From Hyphomicrobium sp. (GTDB lineage Bacteria; Pseudomonadota; Alphaproteobacteria; Rhizobiales; Hyphomicrobiaceae): a DNA stretch of 64,000 nt. The position numbers and the translations under genes were made by a program. Position 1 is the stretch's first letter; every line of letters begins with the position of its first letter. The stretch spans positions 1 to 64,000 of the forward strand of contig NZ_WBUE01000008.1 in NCBI RefSeq assembly GCF_009026145.1, given 5' to 3'. Positions 51,699 through 62,670 of this stretch are shown one piece after another. The notes beneath the pieces are model-generated. The model saw only the letters and a list, made by a program, of their open reading frames with translations, was not told the origin of the DNA and did no database searches.

Positions 51699-52817
51699 AT
51701 GGCCGCCTATCTCCTCAAGCGCCTCTTGCTGATCATACCGACGCTGTTCGGCATCATGCTGATCAGCTTCGCCATCATCCAGTTCGCTCCCGGCGGTCCT
51801 GTCGATCGCATCATCGCGCAGCTCACGGGGCACGATACATCCATCGTCTCGCGCATCGGCGGCGGCGGCACCGATACCCTGTCGAGCGGCAGCCAGGCAC
51901 AGCTCGGCCAGGGCGCCGCCGAGGCGGTCACCTCGAAGTACCGCGGCGCGCAAGGGCTCGATCCGGAATTCATCAAGAGCCTCGAGAAGCAGTTCGGCTT
52001 CGACAAGCCGGCCTACGAACGCTTCCTCATCATGATGAAGAGCTTCCTGACCTTCGACTTCGGCAAGAGCTACTTCCGCGACGTCTCGGTGCTGCAGCTC
52101 ATCAAGGAAAAGCTGCCGGTGTCGATCTCGCTGGGCTTGTGGATGATGATGCTCACCTATCTCATCTCCATTCCGCTCGGCATCCGCAAGGCTATGCGCG
52201 ACGGGGAGCCGTTCGACGCCTGGACCAGCACCACGCTGGTCATCGCCTACGCAGTGCCGGGTTTCCTGTTCGCGGTGCTCCTGCTCATCCTGTTCGCCGG
52301 CTCGTCGTTCCTGCAGATCTTCCCGTCGCGCGGGCTGACCTCGGACAACTGGGATCAGCTCTCGCTCATCGGCAAGGTGGTCGACTATTTCTGGCACCTG
52401 ACGCTGCCAATTATCGCCATGTCGCTGACGGCGTTCACGACGATGACCTTCCTCACCAAGAACTCGTTCATCGACGAGATCCGCAAGCAGTACGTGATGA
52501 CGGCGCGCGCCAAGGGCCTCAATGAGAACCAGGTGCTCTATGGGCACGTGTTCCGCAATGCCATGCTGCTGATCATAGCGGGCTTTCCCGGCGCGTTCAT
52601 CGGCGCCTTCTTCGCCGGCGCGCTGCTCATCGAGACCATCTTCTCGCTCGATGGCCTCGGGCTTCTGTCCTTCGAGTCGATCGAAAAGCGCGACTATCCG
52701 GTGATCTTCGCCACGCTGTGGATCTTCTCTCTGATGGGACTGCTGCTCAACATCCTGTCGGACTTCGCCTACACGCTCGTTGATCCGCGCATCGACTTCG
52801 AGAGCCGGGAGGTCTGA
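51699..52817 (+). CDS. yejB: ABC transporter permease, YejB type
   Basis: 372 residues from the ATG at 51699. First TM segment LLLIIPTLFGIMLISFAIIQ, FAPGGPVDRI, a YejB-type insert of about 60 residues, then TMs and the EAA-like loop (RKQYVMTARAKGLNENQVLYGHVFRNAML). One of the two membrane subunits of the peptide transporter. Confidence 0.92.
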   Translation: MAAYLLKRLLLIIPTLFGIMLISFAIIQFAPGGPVDRIIAQLTGHDTSIVSRIGGGGTDTLSSGSQAQLGQGAAEAVTSKYRGAQGLDPEFIKSLEKQFGFDKPAYERFLIMMKSFLTFDFGKSYFRDVSVLQLIKEKLPVSISLGLWMMMLTYLISIPLGIRKAMRDGEPFDAWTSTTLVIAYAVPGFLFAVLLLILFAGSSFLQIFPSRGLTSDNWDQLSLIGKVVDYFWHLTLPIIAMSLTAFTTMTFLTKNSFIDEIRKQYVMTARAKGLNENQVLYGHVFRNAMLLIIAGFPGAFIGAFFAGALLIETIFSLDGLGLLSFESIEKRDYPVIFATLWIFSLMGLLLNILSDFAYTLVDPRIDFESREV

Positions 52818-52818
52818 G

Positions 52819-54039
52819 GTGGATCTGCGCGCACTCGAAACGCCTTTGCCGCAATCGCAGCCGCCGCCGAGGGAGGAGCATCGCCGGCTACCCGAATGGC
52901 TGACGCGGCGCTGGCCGTCGCGCGACAAGCTGAGCCCCATCAACCAGCGGCGGCTGGACAACTTCAAGGCCAACCGGCGCGGCTACTGGAGCCTGCGGAT
53001 TTTTCTCACGCTGTTCCTCGTCACGCTGTTCGCCGAGTTCCTCGCCAACGACCGCCCGCTGCTGGTGAGCTACAAAGGCGAGCTCCTGTCGCCGGTGCTC
53101 ACCGATTACCCGGAATCGAAGTTCGGTGGCTTCCTCGCCGTCACCGACTACAAGGACCCGGTGATCCTCGACGAGATCAAGAACAACGGCTGGGCCTTCT
53201 GGCCGCCGATCCGCTATTCCTACGACACCATCAACAAGGATTACCCGGGGCGCAAAAGTCCAAGCGGGCTGTGCCTTGGGTACCCGGCGCCCCCGCCGTG
53301 GGCAACGAGCGCGCCCTTGTGCGACGCGCCGGCAGATCAGCTCGCCCGCTATAAGGCACTCGGCAATACGAACTGGCTGGGGCTGGACAACCAGGGGCGC
53401 GACGTCGTCGCACGCGTCATCTACGGCTTTCGTATCTCGGTTCTGTTCGGTCTGATCCTGGCGCTGCTGTCGGCGGCGGTTGGCGTCACGTCCGGCGCCG
53501 TGCAGGGTTATTTCGGCGGACGTACCGATCTCATTTTCCAGCGCTTCCTGGAAATCTGGTCCTCGGTGCCGTCGCTGTTCGTGCTGATCATCATCTCCTC
53601 GGTTCTGGTGCCCGGCTTTTGGACGCTGCTCGGCACGCTGCTGCTGTTCGAGTGGGTGAACCTCGTCGGCGTGGTGCGCGCCGAGTTCCTGCGCGCGCGC
53701 AACTTCGAGTACGTCAACGCAGCGCGCGCGCTCGGGCTGTCGCATCGCAAGATCATGTGGAAGCACATGCTGCCCAACGCCATGGTGGCGACCCTCACCT
53801 TCATGCCGTTCCAGCTGTCGGGCAGCATCGCCGCACTGACGGCGCTCGACTTCCTCGGCCTCGGCCTGCCGCCCGGCTCGCCCTCGCTCGGCGAATTGCT
53901 GCTGCAGGGCAAGCGGCATCTGGAGGCACCTTGGCTGGGCCTCACCGGCTTCTTCACCGTGGCGATCATGCTGTCGCTGTTGATCTTCATCGGCGAGGCG
54001 GTGCGCGATGCGCTCGACCCGCGCAAGACGTTCCGGTAG
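52819..54039 (+). CDS. yejE: ABC transporter permease, YejE type
   Basis: 406 residues from a GTG at 52819, one base after yejB. Starts with a cytosolic SP-rich region and KLSPINQRRLDNFKANRRGYWSL, a feature of the family. It then has one TM, a periplasmic loop of about 130 residues and five TMs with the EAA loop (NAARALGLSHRKIMWKHMLPNAM). Partner of YejB. Confidence 0.92.
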   Translation: MDLRALETPLPQSQPPPREEHRRLPEWLTRRWPSRDKLSPINQRRLDNFKANRRGYWSLRIFLTLFLVTLFAEFLANDRPLLVSYKGELLSPVLTDYPESKFGGFLAVTDYKDPVILDEIKNNGWAFWPPIRYSYDTINKDYPGRKSPSGLCLGYPAPPPWATSAPLCDAPADQLARYKALGNTNWLGLDNQGRDVVARVIYGFRISVLFGLILALLSAAVGVTSGAVQGYFGGRTDLIFQRFLEIWSSVPSLFVLIIISSVLVPGFWTLLGTLLLFEWVNLVGVVRAEFLRARNFEYVNAARALGLSHRKIMWKHMLPNAMVATLTFMPFQLSGSIAALTALDFLGLGLPPGSPSLGELLLQGKRHLEAPWLGLTGFFTVAIMLSLLIFIGEAVRDALDPRKTFR

Positions 54040-54047
54040 GTGCTGAG

Positions 54048-55670
<1,623 letters not shown>

Positions 55671-55703
55671 GCAATCCGCAGGTCTGCAGGAGGAGGGACA
55701 GCC

Positions 55704-56345
55704 ATGCCGGAAGCAGCACAGCCACGGCTGAAGCTCTATCACGCCACACCGTCGCGCTCCTCGGTGGCCATGTGGATGCTCGAGGAGATAGGCGAGCCAT
55801 ACGAGGTCAAGCTGCTGAGCCTCAAGGACGGCGACCAGCGCAAGCCCGAGTACCTGGCCATCAATCCAATGGGCAAGGTGCCGACGCTCGATGATGGCGG
55901 CACCATCGTCAGCGAGGTTTCCGCCATCTGCTGCTATCTCGCCGATGCCTATCCCAAGGCGGGGCTGGCGCCGCCGATCGGCGACAAGCTGCGCGGGCCT
56001 TATCTCAAGTGGCTGTTCTACGCGCCGAGCTGCATCGAGCCGGCGATGATCGACAAGGCGCTGAGCCGACCGCCGGCGCCGCGCACGATGGCCGGCTGGG
56101 CCGATTATGACACCGTCATCGCCACGCTGCGCGAGGCAACCGCGAAGGCTTCGCCGCATCTCCTCGGTGAGCGCTTCTCGGCGGCCGATGTCGTGATCGG
56201 CTCCAGCCTCCGCTGGGGAATGCAGTTCAAGCTGCTTCCGGAGCTGCCCGAGTTCGTCGCCTATACGCAGCGCCTGGCAGCACGCCCTGCGTTGCAGCGG
56301 CAAATATCCAACGACGAGGCATTTGCACGACAGATGCGCGGCTGA
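55704..56345 (+). CDS. Glutathione S-transferase family protein
   Basis: 213 residues. Thioredoxin-like N-terminal domain (LKLYHATPSRSSVAMWMLEEIG, NPMGKVPTLDDGGTIVSE) and all-helical C-terminal domain with FSAADVVIGSSL. The Ser pair in SRSS may act on glutathione. AGGAGG precedes the ATG; 33 bp after yejF. Confidence 0.9.
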   Translation: MPEAAQPRLKLYHATPSRSSVAMWMLEEIGEPYEVKLLSLKDGDQRKPEYLAINPMGKVPTLDDGGTIVSEVSAICCYLADAYPKAGLAPPIGDKLRGPYLKWLFYAPSCIEPAMIDKALSRPPAPRTMAGWADYDTVIATLREATAKASPHLLGERFSAADVVIGSSLRWGMQFKLLPELPEFVAYTQRLAARPALQRQISNDEAFARQMRG

Positions 56346-56417
56346 AAGATATTCCGCTTGAACGTGCGCCGCTTTGCGGCATCGTAGTCGGCACCGATCA
56401 TCCGACATTCGATAGCG

Positions 56418-56882
56418 ATGCTGCCCGACGACGTCTTCCGCTCACGGCTTCAAACGACGATCACGGCGTTGCGCTACTGGGCGCCGTCGATCGCGGATGC
56501 CGCGCACCTGGAAGAAACGGAGACGGGCGACTATTGGAAGATCGCTGTCACGCCGTCGGTGGCTAGTGCTTGCCCGTTTGAGCTGATTTTACACGCTGAT
56601 CAGCGTTACGATCTCGCCATTGCCGACGAGACGTACGAGAATCGGCCGATCGACTCCTTCGATTGGTTCGTGCCGTTCGCCGAGGCCGTCGCCGAAGGCA
56701 ATGTCGTGCAGCGCCATTGGATCAGCAAGCTGACGGGGCTGGAGCGCTCGGTGGAGACGCTGGTCACGCTGCCGAACGGCGGTATCTGGCGCGAGGCGCG
56801 CGGCGAGCCGCACCTGATGCCCAGCATCGACGACGATGGAACCGAATTACGCGAGCGCCGCTTCCTGCCCTATAGGCGGTGA
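56418..56882 (+). CDS. Hypothetical protein
   Basis: 154 residues, soluble, mixed alpha/beta. It reads TALRYWAPSIADAAHLEE, CPFELILHADQRYDLAIADETYE, IDSFDWFVPFAEAVAEGNVV. The 'FELIL-DQ-YD' middle suggests a compact domain with regular strands. Not recognised. Confidence 0.65.
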   Translation: MLPDDVFRSRLQTTITALRYWAPSIADAAHLEETETGDYWKIAVTPSVASACPFELILHADQRYDLAIADETYENRPIDSFDWFVPFAEAVAEGNVVQRHWISKLTGLERSVETLVTLPNGGIWREARGEPHLMPSIDDDGTELRERRFLPYRR

Positions 56883-57040
56883 CACGAGGGAGAGAAGCTT
56901 TGCTTGCGGCAATGTCGCGCGAGCTGATAGCCGCGCCTAAGGCGCGGGGCGCCTTGCGCCCTTGCCCGCTTCGCGGGCGAAGTGACGTGTCAACTGTGGC
57001 GGCCAAGAAGGATTCGCACCTTCGAGCACGCAAGACCCTA

Positions 57041-57063
57041 ACCTCTCCCCGGTGGGGAGAGGT
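57041..57063. terminator. Strong hairpin between convergent genes
   Basis: ACCTCTCCCC and GGGGAGAGGT pair over 10 bp around a 3-nt loop; the sequence matches the REP-like hairpins common in this group. It lies between the stop codons at 56882 and 57108 and probably terminates transcription from both sides. No U-run follows. Confidence 0.55.
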
Positions 57064-57107
57064 CGGAAGCGAATGCAAATGAGCTTCCGGGTGAGGGGGT
57101 GGAGCGG

Positions 57108-58031
57108 TCAGACGATGTCTTTGCCCGATAGCGCAGGGAGCCGCTTCACGGCGGCAATCTCGGCGCCGAGCTTGGCGATGCGCTCGATGGCCTCGGGCAG
57201 TGTCTCCGCGGCGACCTGCATATGGTGCGCGTTGGCGTGCACCAGCGTAACGCTGTCGGCCATGATGCCGACGTGGCCCTTCCAGTAGATGAGATCGCCG
57301 CGCTGCATGCCCTCGAGCACGTCGGGGATCGCCACCTCGGTGCCAAGCTCGGCCTGCTGCATGTCGGTGTCGCGGGGGGCGGCGATGCCCGCAGCCTCGA
57401 GCGTGACCTGCACCAGACCGGAGCAGTCGATGCCAAGCCGCGTGCGTCCACCCCATAGGTAGGGCGTACCGATGAAGCGCTCGGCGAGCTCGACGAAGTC
57501 GGGCGCCCGACGGCCGCGCTCGGCGACATGCCGGGTGACGACGAAACCGCCGCCCTTGAGCATCAGAAAACGCTCGTCGCCGCCGGCGATGCACAGCTCG
57601 GCGTTCATGCTGAGGTGCATGAGCGGCGGCGATTTGATGTCGGGCACAGGGTAGACGAAGGTGCCCAGCGCCCGCACCCGATGGGTCGGCTCGTCGATCT
57701 CCGGGGAAAGTGCATCGAAGGGGACATAGCCAACGTAGCGATCGCGCGTGAGCTGTACCCAGGCCCAACCCTCGCGCTCGTCGTAGACAGTGACCGTCTC
57801 ACCGAACAGGGCTTCGGTCTCGAACCCGACCGTGGGCGATGGGCGGCTGCGCAGCGGCACCGCCGCGCGTATGACTTGCGCCGGATAGCCCTGCACGTAG
57901 CGGGGGGCGCTGACCCGCCCATAGAGGCTCTCGGCGGCAAGGTCGGGCCGGAACACGTTGCGGCGTGCATCGAGCGGTGCCGCGCGTTGAGGCGCGGATT
58001 GAGCCTTTATCTCTTCGTCCGCAGCGCTCAT
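57108..58031 (-). CDS. NlpC/P60 (C40) peptidase with SH3 domains
   Basis: 307 residues from the ATG at 58031. SH3-like modules at about 50-190 (VIRAAVPLRSRPSPTVGFETEALFG region, EGWAWVQLTRDRYVGYVP). The C40 domain follows with catalytic Cys in GIDCSGLVQ and His in GHVGIM. Cleaves gamma-D-Glu-diaminopimelate links in murein peptides; the lack of a signal peptide suggests recycling in the cytoplasm. Its ATG overlaps the stop of the M17 gene by 4 bp. Confidence 0.88.
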   Translation of the reverse strand: MSAADEEIKAQSAPQRAAPLDARRNVFRPDLAAESLYGRVSAPRYVQGYPAQVIRAAVPLRSRPSPTVGFETEALFGETVTVYDEREGWAWVQLTRDRYVGYVPFDALSPEIDEPTHRVRALGTFVYPVPDIKSPPLMHLSMNAELCIAGGDERFLMLKGGGFVVTRHVAERGRRAPDFVELAERFIGTPYLWGGRTRLGIDCSGLVQVTLEAAGIAAPRDTDMQQAELGTEVAIPDVLEGMQRGDLIYWKGHVGIMADSVTLVHANAHHMQVAAETLPEAIERIAKLGAEIAAVKRLPALSGKDIV

Positions 58032-59467
58032 CGGTCGAGCTCCTTGGCGAGGACGGCATAGAGGGCGCGGGCTACCTGCGGCTCGCCGCCGCGCGGTCCC
58101 AGCGCATTGGCCAGCAGGCGCCAGCCGAACAGGTCGAAATGCGCAAAGCGCTGCGCCCGGCCGGCAAAGCGCTTCAAAAACAGCGCGGCCGTGATCGAGC
58201 CGGCGAAGGGGGCCTCCCACACGTTGTTCATGTCGGCGACCGGGCTCTCCAGCTTGCCATCGTAGCCCGGCCACAGCGGCAAGCGCCATACCGGGTCACC
58301 GACGCCCGCCGACATCGCAACCATCTGGGCCGCAAACGCATCGTCGTTGGTGAACATCGCCGGCAGGTCGGGCCCCAGCGCGGCGCGCGCTGCGCCGGTG
58401 AGCGTGGCGAACACGAACATACTGTGCGGGGCTTCCTCGTCGGCGAGCGCGATGGCATCGGCGAGCACGAGGCGGCCTTCCGCGTCGGTGTTGCCGATCT
58501 CGACCGTGGTGCCGGCGCGCGAGGTCAGCACGTCGCCAGGGCGGAAGGCATCGCCCGAGATGCTGTTCTCGGCGGTGGGAATGAGCACGCGCAGGCGCAG
58601 GCCCAGCTTCTGCGCCATGATGATATGGGCGAGGGTCAGCACCACGGCAGCGCCGCCCATGTCCTTTTTCATCAGCAACATGGCGCTCGACGGCTTGATG
58701 TCGAGGCCGCCGGTGTCGAAGGTGATGCCCTTGCCGACGAGGGTCACCGTGCGCGCGCCTTCCTGGCCCCAGGTGAGGTCGATCAGGCGTGGGGCGCGCG
58801 AGCTGGCCCGGCCGACGGCGTGGATCATCGGGAAGTTCTTGGCCAGCAACTCCTCGCCGACCGTGACGTCGATGCGCGCGCCATACCTCTGGGCAAGATC
58901 GCGCGCGGCGGCCTCGATCTCGGCCGGCCCCAGGTCGGAGGCGGGCGTGTTGATGAGGTCGCGGCCAAGGCGAACCGCCTCGATCGTGTTCACCGCCAGA
59001 TCGCGGTCGGCACCCTGGGGAAGGCGCAGGCTCGCGGCCGGTGCCCCGCCGTTGTTCTTGGTCTTGTAGCGGGTGTAGCGATACCCGCCGAGCCCCCAAG
59101 CGATGGCGGCGAGCGTCGGGTCGCGCGGCTCCTTGGCCAGCCGGTAGGTGCCGGCCGGCAGCGACTGCGCCAGCTGGCCGATGAGCAACTCCGAGGTCCC
59201 GCACGGCTCTCCCGCGGCGCCATCGCCGAGGCCGAAGAGGACGCCGGCGATGCGGCCGTCGGCGCCGGGCACCAATGTCTGTTGCTTGGCAGTGCCTTTG
59301 AACCCGACACCCTCGATCCAGGTGCGTTGCTCGACCGAGAGCGGGAGCGCGTCGAGGGAGGCATCCTTGCCCACCGCCCAAATCGGGATTTCATTCTCCA
59401 CCGTCCCGCCGCTGATCAAGATTTCATCGACGGCGGACTTGGCGCACTTCATCGGTTCATCGCTCAT
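58028..59467 (-). CDS. Leucyl aminopeptidase family (M17) metallopeptidase
   Basis: 479 residues from the ATG at 59467. The signature NTDAEGRL is present, as are the metal ligands in LVGKGITFDTGGLDIK and the DMGGAA segment. N-terminal domain of about 150 residues precedes the catalytic half. Removes N-terminal residues from peptides in the cytosol. Translationally coupled to the NlpC/P60 gene (ATGA overlap), so both may degrade murein-derived peptides. Confidence 0.92.
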   Translation of the reverse strand: MSDEPMKCAKSAVDEILISGGTVENEIPIWAVGKDASLDALPLSVEQRTWIEGVGFKGTAKQQTLVPGADGRIAGVLFGLGDGAAGEPCGTSELLIGQLAQSLPAGTYRLAKEPRDPTLAAIAWGLGGYRYTRYKTKNNGGAPAASLRLPQGADRDLAVNTIEAVRLGRDLINTPASDLGPAEIEAAARDLAQRYGARIDVTVGEELLAKNFPMIHAVGRASSRAPRLIDLTWGQEGARTVTLVGKGITFDTGGLDIKPSSAMLLMKKDMGGAAVVLTLAHIIMAQKLGLRLRVLIPTAENSISGDAFRPGDVLTSRAGTTVEIGNTDAEGRLVLADAIALADEEAPHSMFVFATLTGAARAALGPDLPAMFTNDDAFAAQMVAMSAGVGDPVWRLPLWPGYDGKLESPVADMNNVWEAPFAGSITAALFLKRFAGRAQRFAHFDLFGWRLLANALGPRGGEPQVARALYAVLAKELDR

Positions 59468-59578
59468 GTGCGGACGCTCACTGCTGGCAGGCCGTGACGG
59501 ATCGGTCGTGAGTTGCCATAAATCCCCAGCCGACTCGCGCGGCGCACAAGACAGGATCACGGAGGGCAAGGCAAGAGC

Positions 59579-60241
59579 ATGGCCGCAAACCGGTATCGCC
59601 TGGTGATTGGCAATAAGAATTGGTCGAGCTGGAGCCTGCGGCCGTGGCTGGCCATGCGCCGCCTCAAGCTGCCGTTCGAGGAGATTAACGTACGCCTGCG
59701 CCTGGCGGATTCGAAGGCCGAGATCATGAAGTACAGCCCCTCCGGCCTCGTGCCGCTGCTGCTCGACGGGGACATGGCCATTTGGGACAGCCTCGCCATC
59801 CTCGAATACCTGGCGGAAGCGCATCCGGATGCGGGCTTGTGGCCGGCCGACCGGCGGGCGCGGGCGTTGGCACGCTGCGTGTCCGCCGAGATGCACTCCG
59901 GCTTTGCCCCCCTGCGCAACACCTGCTCGATGGAGCTGCTGGCAACGAATCCGCTCGACTCGGTTCCGGAGGATGTCGAGACGAACGTCCGCCGCATCAT
60001 CGCTATCTGGCGGCAGTGCCGTGGGGACTTCGGGAATGACGGCCCGTTCCTGTTCGGCGCCTTCACCGCCGCCGACGCCATGTATGCGCCCGTCGCCTCG
60101 CGCTTTCGCACCTATCTGCCCGACCTTGCCAAGTACGGTGACGACGGCACGGCGGCAGCCTATGTGGCCACGATCTTTGCCATGCCAGAGATGGAGACCT
60201 GGACCGAGGGGGCTAAGGCCGAGGTGGCCTCGGCGACATGA
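59579..60241 (+). CDS. Glutathione S-transferase family protein (stress-type, WSSWSLRPW)
   Basis: 220 residues. N-terminal VIGNKNWSSWSLRPWLAM is typical of a GST subgroup with the catalytic Ser after WSS. SPSGLVPLLLDGDMAIWDS follows and a helical C-domain ends in FTAADAMYAPVASRF. Likely redox or detoxification role. Divergent from the M17 gene. Confidence 0.88.
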   Translation: MAANRYRLVIGNKNWSSWSLRPWLAMRRLKLPFEEINVRLRLADSKAEIMKYSPSGLVPLLLDGDMAIWDSLAILEYLAEAHPDAGLWPADRRARALARCVSAEMHSGFAPLRNTCSMELLATNPLDSVPEDVETNVRRIIAIWRQCRGDFGNDGPFLFGAFTAADAMYAPVASRFRTYLPDLAKYGDDGTAAAYVATIFAMPEMETWTEGAKAEVASAT

Positions 60242-60374
60242 CCGGCTGGCGTCTTAACGCCTGCTTAGCGAGGCTTAATCGTTTATTGAGAAGTGTCTCA
60301 CAACCTGACGGTCAAAGGACAGAGATTCGGGCAAGTGGCCCGCCCTCTGCTCCGCACCGCTCAGGGAGACCACG

Positions 60375-61625
60375 ATGGCGTCCGCTTCGCATCGGCAATC
60401 GGCAGCTCGCAGGCTACGGCAGGGGGGCACCATTGCGGCGCTCACCGCCGCGCTCATGCTGGGCGCCTGCGGCCAGACGCTGAAGCCGGGTGGCGGCGAC
60501 CTTCTGTCCATCAACAGCCCCGAGAATATGGCGGCGCGGGCGACGCGGCGGCCGGCTCAGCCGACGCAAACCGCTTCGCAGGCGGCACAAGGCGGCATCG
60601 GGGATGATCTGCTGAAGGCCACCGACTATTGGGGCAAGGCCTATGCCCAGAGCCCGCGCGAGCTTCAGCCCGCCCTCAACTATGCGCGCAATCTCAGGGC
60701 CATGGGCGAGAAGCGCCGCGCCCTGGCGGTGCTGCAGCAGGCGTCGCTCTATCACGGGCAGAGCCGTGAGCTCGCGAGCGAATATGGGCGGCTGGCCCTC
60801 GATCTCGACCAGGTCAACGTGGCCAAGCAGCTGCTCGCCATTGCCGACGACCCAGGCAATCCCGATTGGCGGGTGGTCTCGGCGCGGGGAGCGGCCCTCG
60901 CAAAGGAGGGCAACTACAACGAGGCGATCCCCTATTTTCAGCGTGCTCTGAGCCTGGCGCCCGATCAGCCATCGGTGCTGAGCAACCTCGCCCTTGCCCA
61001 CGCCATGAACGGCGAGCCAGGCGAGGCGGAGCAGATGCTGCGGCAAGCGGCGGCAACGGACGGCAACTCGACGCGCATCCGCCAGAACCTTGCGCTCGTG
61101 CTCGGCTTGCAGGGCAAATACGACGAGGCGAAGTTGGTCGCCGCCCGCGATATTCCGATGACGAATGCCTCGGAGAACGCCGACTACCTGCGTCAGGTGG
61201 TGAAGCTCGATCCGAAGTCGGTACCCAACTCAGATCCGCAGCCGGCGGAATGGAACGTCGAAGCCAAGATCGCCGCGGCGCCAGTTGCTCCGCCTGCCTC
61301 GATCGAGGAGCCCGTCGTCGCCGCGGCTCCGGTGGAGAAGGTCGCCGACGTGCAGGGGTTGCCACCGCCGGATACTGACGCGGCCGGCGATACGGCTTGG
61401 GTCGTCTCGACCGAGGCGCCCGCCGACCCGCCCCGCGCCGAAGCGCCCCCAGCGAAAGTTCTCTCGGTTGCCGAGATGGCAAAGCAGTTCGCCGTCAGCG
61501 AGGACGAGGTCGCGGCCAAGCAGCCGAAGAAGGCCGCCGCGCAGCCCGAGCAGCCATCCGGCAAGACGGCAGCGGCTGGTAAGTCCGACGGCTGGTCGCC
61601 GCTCATCGCCCAGGCCAAGCGCTGA
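60375..61625 (+). CDS. TadD-like TPR lipoprotein
   Basis: 416 residues. Lipobox LGAC at about residue 33 marks a lipoprotein. TPRs at about 75-265 (LQPALNYARNLRAMGEKRRAL, YNEAIPYFQRALSLAPDQPSV). The C-terminal 140 residues are disordered and Pro/Ala-rich. In Tad/Flp pilus systems TadD aids secretin assembly. It is convergent with tadC rather than following it on the same strand. Confidence 0.82.
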   Translation: MASASHRQSAARRLRQGGTIAALTAALMLGACGQTLKPGGGDLLSINSPENMAARATRRPAQPTQTASQAAQGGIGDDLLKATDYWGKAYAQSPRELQPALNYARNLRAMGEKRRALAVLQQASLYHGQSRELASEYGRLALDLDQVNVAKQLLAIADDPGNPDWRVVSARGAALAKEGNYNEAIPYFQRALSLAPDQPSVLSNLALAHAMNGEPGEAEQMLRQAAATDGNSTRIRQNLALVLGLQGKYDEAKLVAARDIPMTNASENADYLRQVVKLDPKSVPNSDPQPAEWNVEAKIAAAPVAPPASIEEPVVAAAPVEKVADVQGLPPPDTDAAGDTAWVVSTEAPADPPRAEAPPAKVLSVAEMAKQFAVSEDEVAAKQPKKAAAQPEQPSGKTAAAGKSDGWSPLIAQAKR

Positions 61626-61655
61626 TCCGCTCGGCGCTGTCGCGACGCTAGGCCC

Positions 61656-62627
61656 TCAGGCCCACTCCCAGTAGCGGATCGCCGCCGGGAACAAGATGAT
61701 GATGAACAGCACAGGCAGGAAGAACAGTACCATTGGTACGGTGAGCTTGGGCGGCAAGGAAGCCGCCTTCTTTTCGGCCTCCGACTGACGGATATCGCGG
61801 TTCTCCTTGGCCATGACGCGCAAGGCTTGGCCGACCGGTGTACCGTAGCGCTCGGCCTGGATCAGCGCGGTGGTTACCGCCTTGACGCCGGGGATGCCGG
61901 TGCGCTTGCCGAGATTGTCGAAGGCTTGGCGGCGATCCTGCAAGTAAGACAGCTCGGCGGTAGTCAGGCTCAGTTCCTCGGCGAGCTCGAGCGATTGGCC
62001 CGCCACCTCCTTCGACACTTTGGCAAACGCGGCCTCGACGGACATGCCCGACTGCACGCAGATCAGCAGCATGTCGAGGGCGTCGGGAAACGCCAGCTTG
62101 ATGGACTGCTGGCGCTTCTGGATGAGGTTCTCGATGAACAGGCTCGGCGCATAGGAGCCAAGGAACGCCGCGGCGAGCGCCATCATGAGCTTGATCAGCG
62201 GCGGGTAGTCGAGAATGTTGAGCAGGAACAGGTAGATGACGGCAACGACGAAGAAGATCGCCGGCGCGGCGACACGGAAGAACATGAACGCGACGAGCGG
62301 CGCCTGCCCGCGCAGGCCGGCGCGCTTCAGACGATCGCGGAGATCCTCGGTGTCCAGGATCTTGTGAAGGTTCAGCGCTTTGACGATCTGCTGCATGAAG
62401 CCGGTCGGCGTCTGCCGCAAACGACCCTGACGGTCGCGTGCGGCCATCTCGGCAAGCCGCTCGGCACGCATCTTGTCGCGTTCCACCGCCATGGTGCGCA
62501 TGCGGTGATTCATGCGGTCCTGGGCGAGCATCGGCATGGCGATGGTCAGCACCGTCGCGAAGGCGCAGATCGCCGTCAGGATGGTGACGAGGAACGTCGG
62601 ATTGGTGAAGGTGTCGATAAAATCCAT
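61656..62627 (-). CDS. tadC: Tad pilus inner-membrane protein TadC (T2SS-F family)
   Basis: 323 residues. N-terminal TM (about 10-30), then the cytosolic stretch and the T2SSF domain: FPDALDMLLICVQSGMSVEAAFAKV, ALIQAERYGTPVGQALRVMA, ending in two TM helices (VLFFLPVLFIIILFPA). Works with TadB as the platform for pilin assembly. Follows tadB after 43 bp. Confidence 0.92.
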   Translation of the reverse strand: MDFIDTFTNPTFLVTILTAICAFATVLTIAMPMLAQDRMNHRMRTMAVERDKMRAERLAEMAARDRQGRLRQTPTGFMQQIVKALNLHKILDTEDLRDRLKRAGLRGQAPLVAFMFFRVAAPAIFFVVAVIYLFLLNILDYPPLIKLMMALAAAFLGSYAPSLFIENLIQKRQQSIKLAFPDALDMLLICVQSGMSVEAAFAKVSKEVAGQSLELAEELSLTTAELSYLQDRRQAFDNLGKRTGIPGVKAVTTALIQAERYGTPVGQALRVMAKENRDIRQSEAEKKAASLPPKLTVPMVLFFLPVLFIIILFPAAIRYWEWA

Positions 62628-62670
62628 GGGCGGAACCTTGAATTGGCGGTCGAGCGCGCGCCTGCACCAC

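Noticed and set aside
51534..52973. 479-residue minus-strand frame
   Set aside because: Antisense shadow of yejB and yejE, with Arg/Glu/Gln-rich composition.
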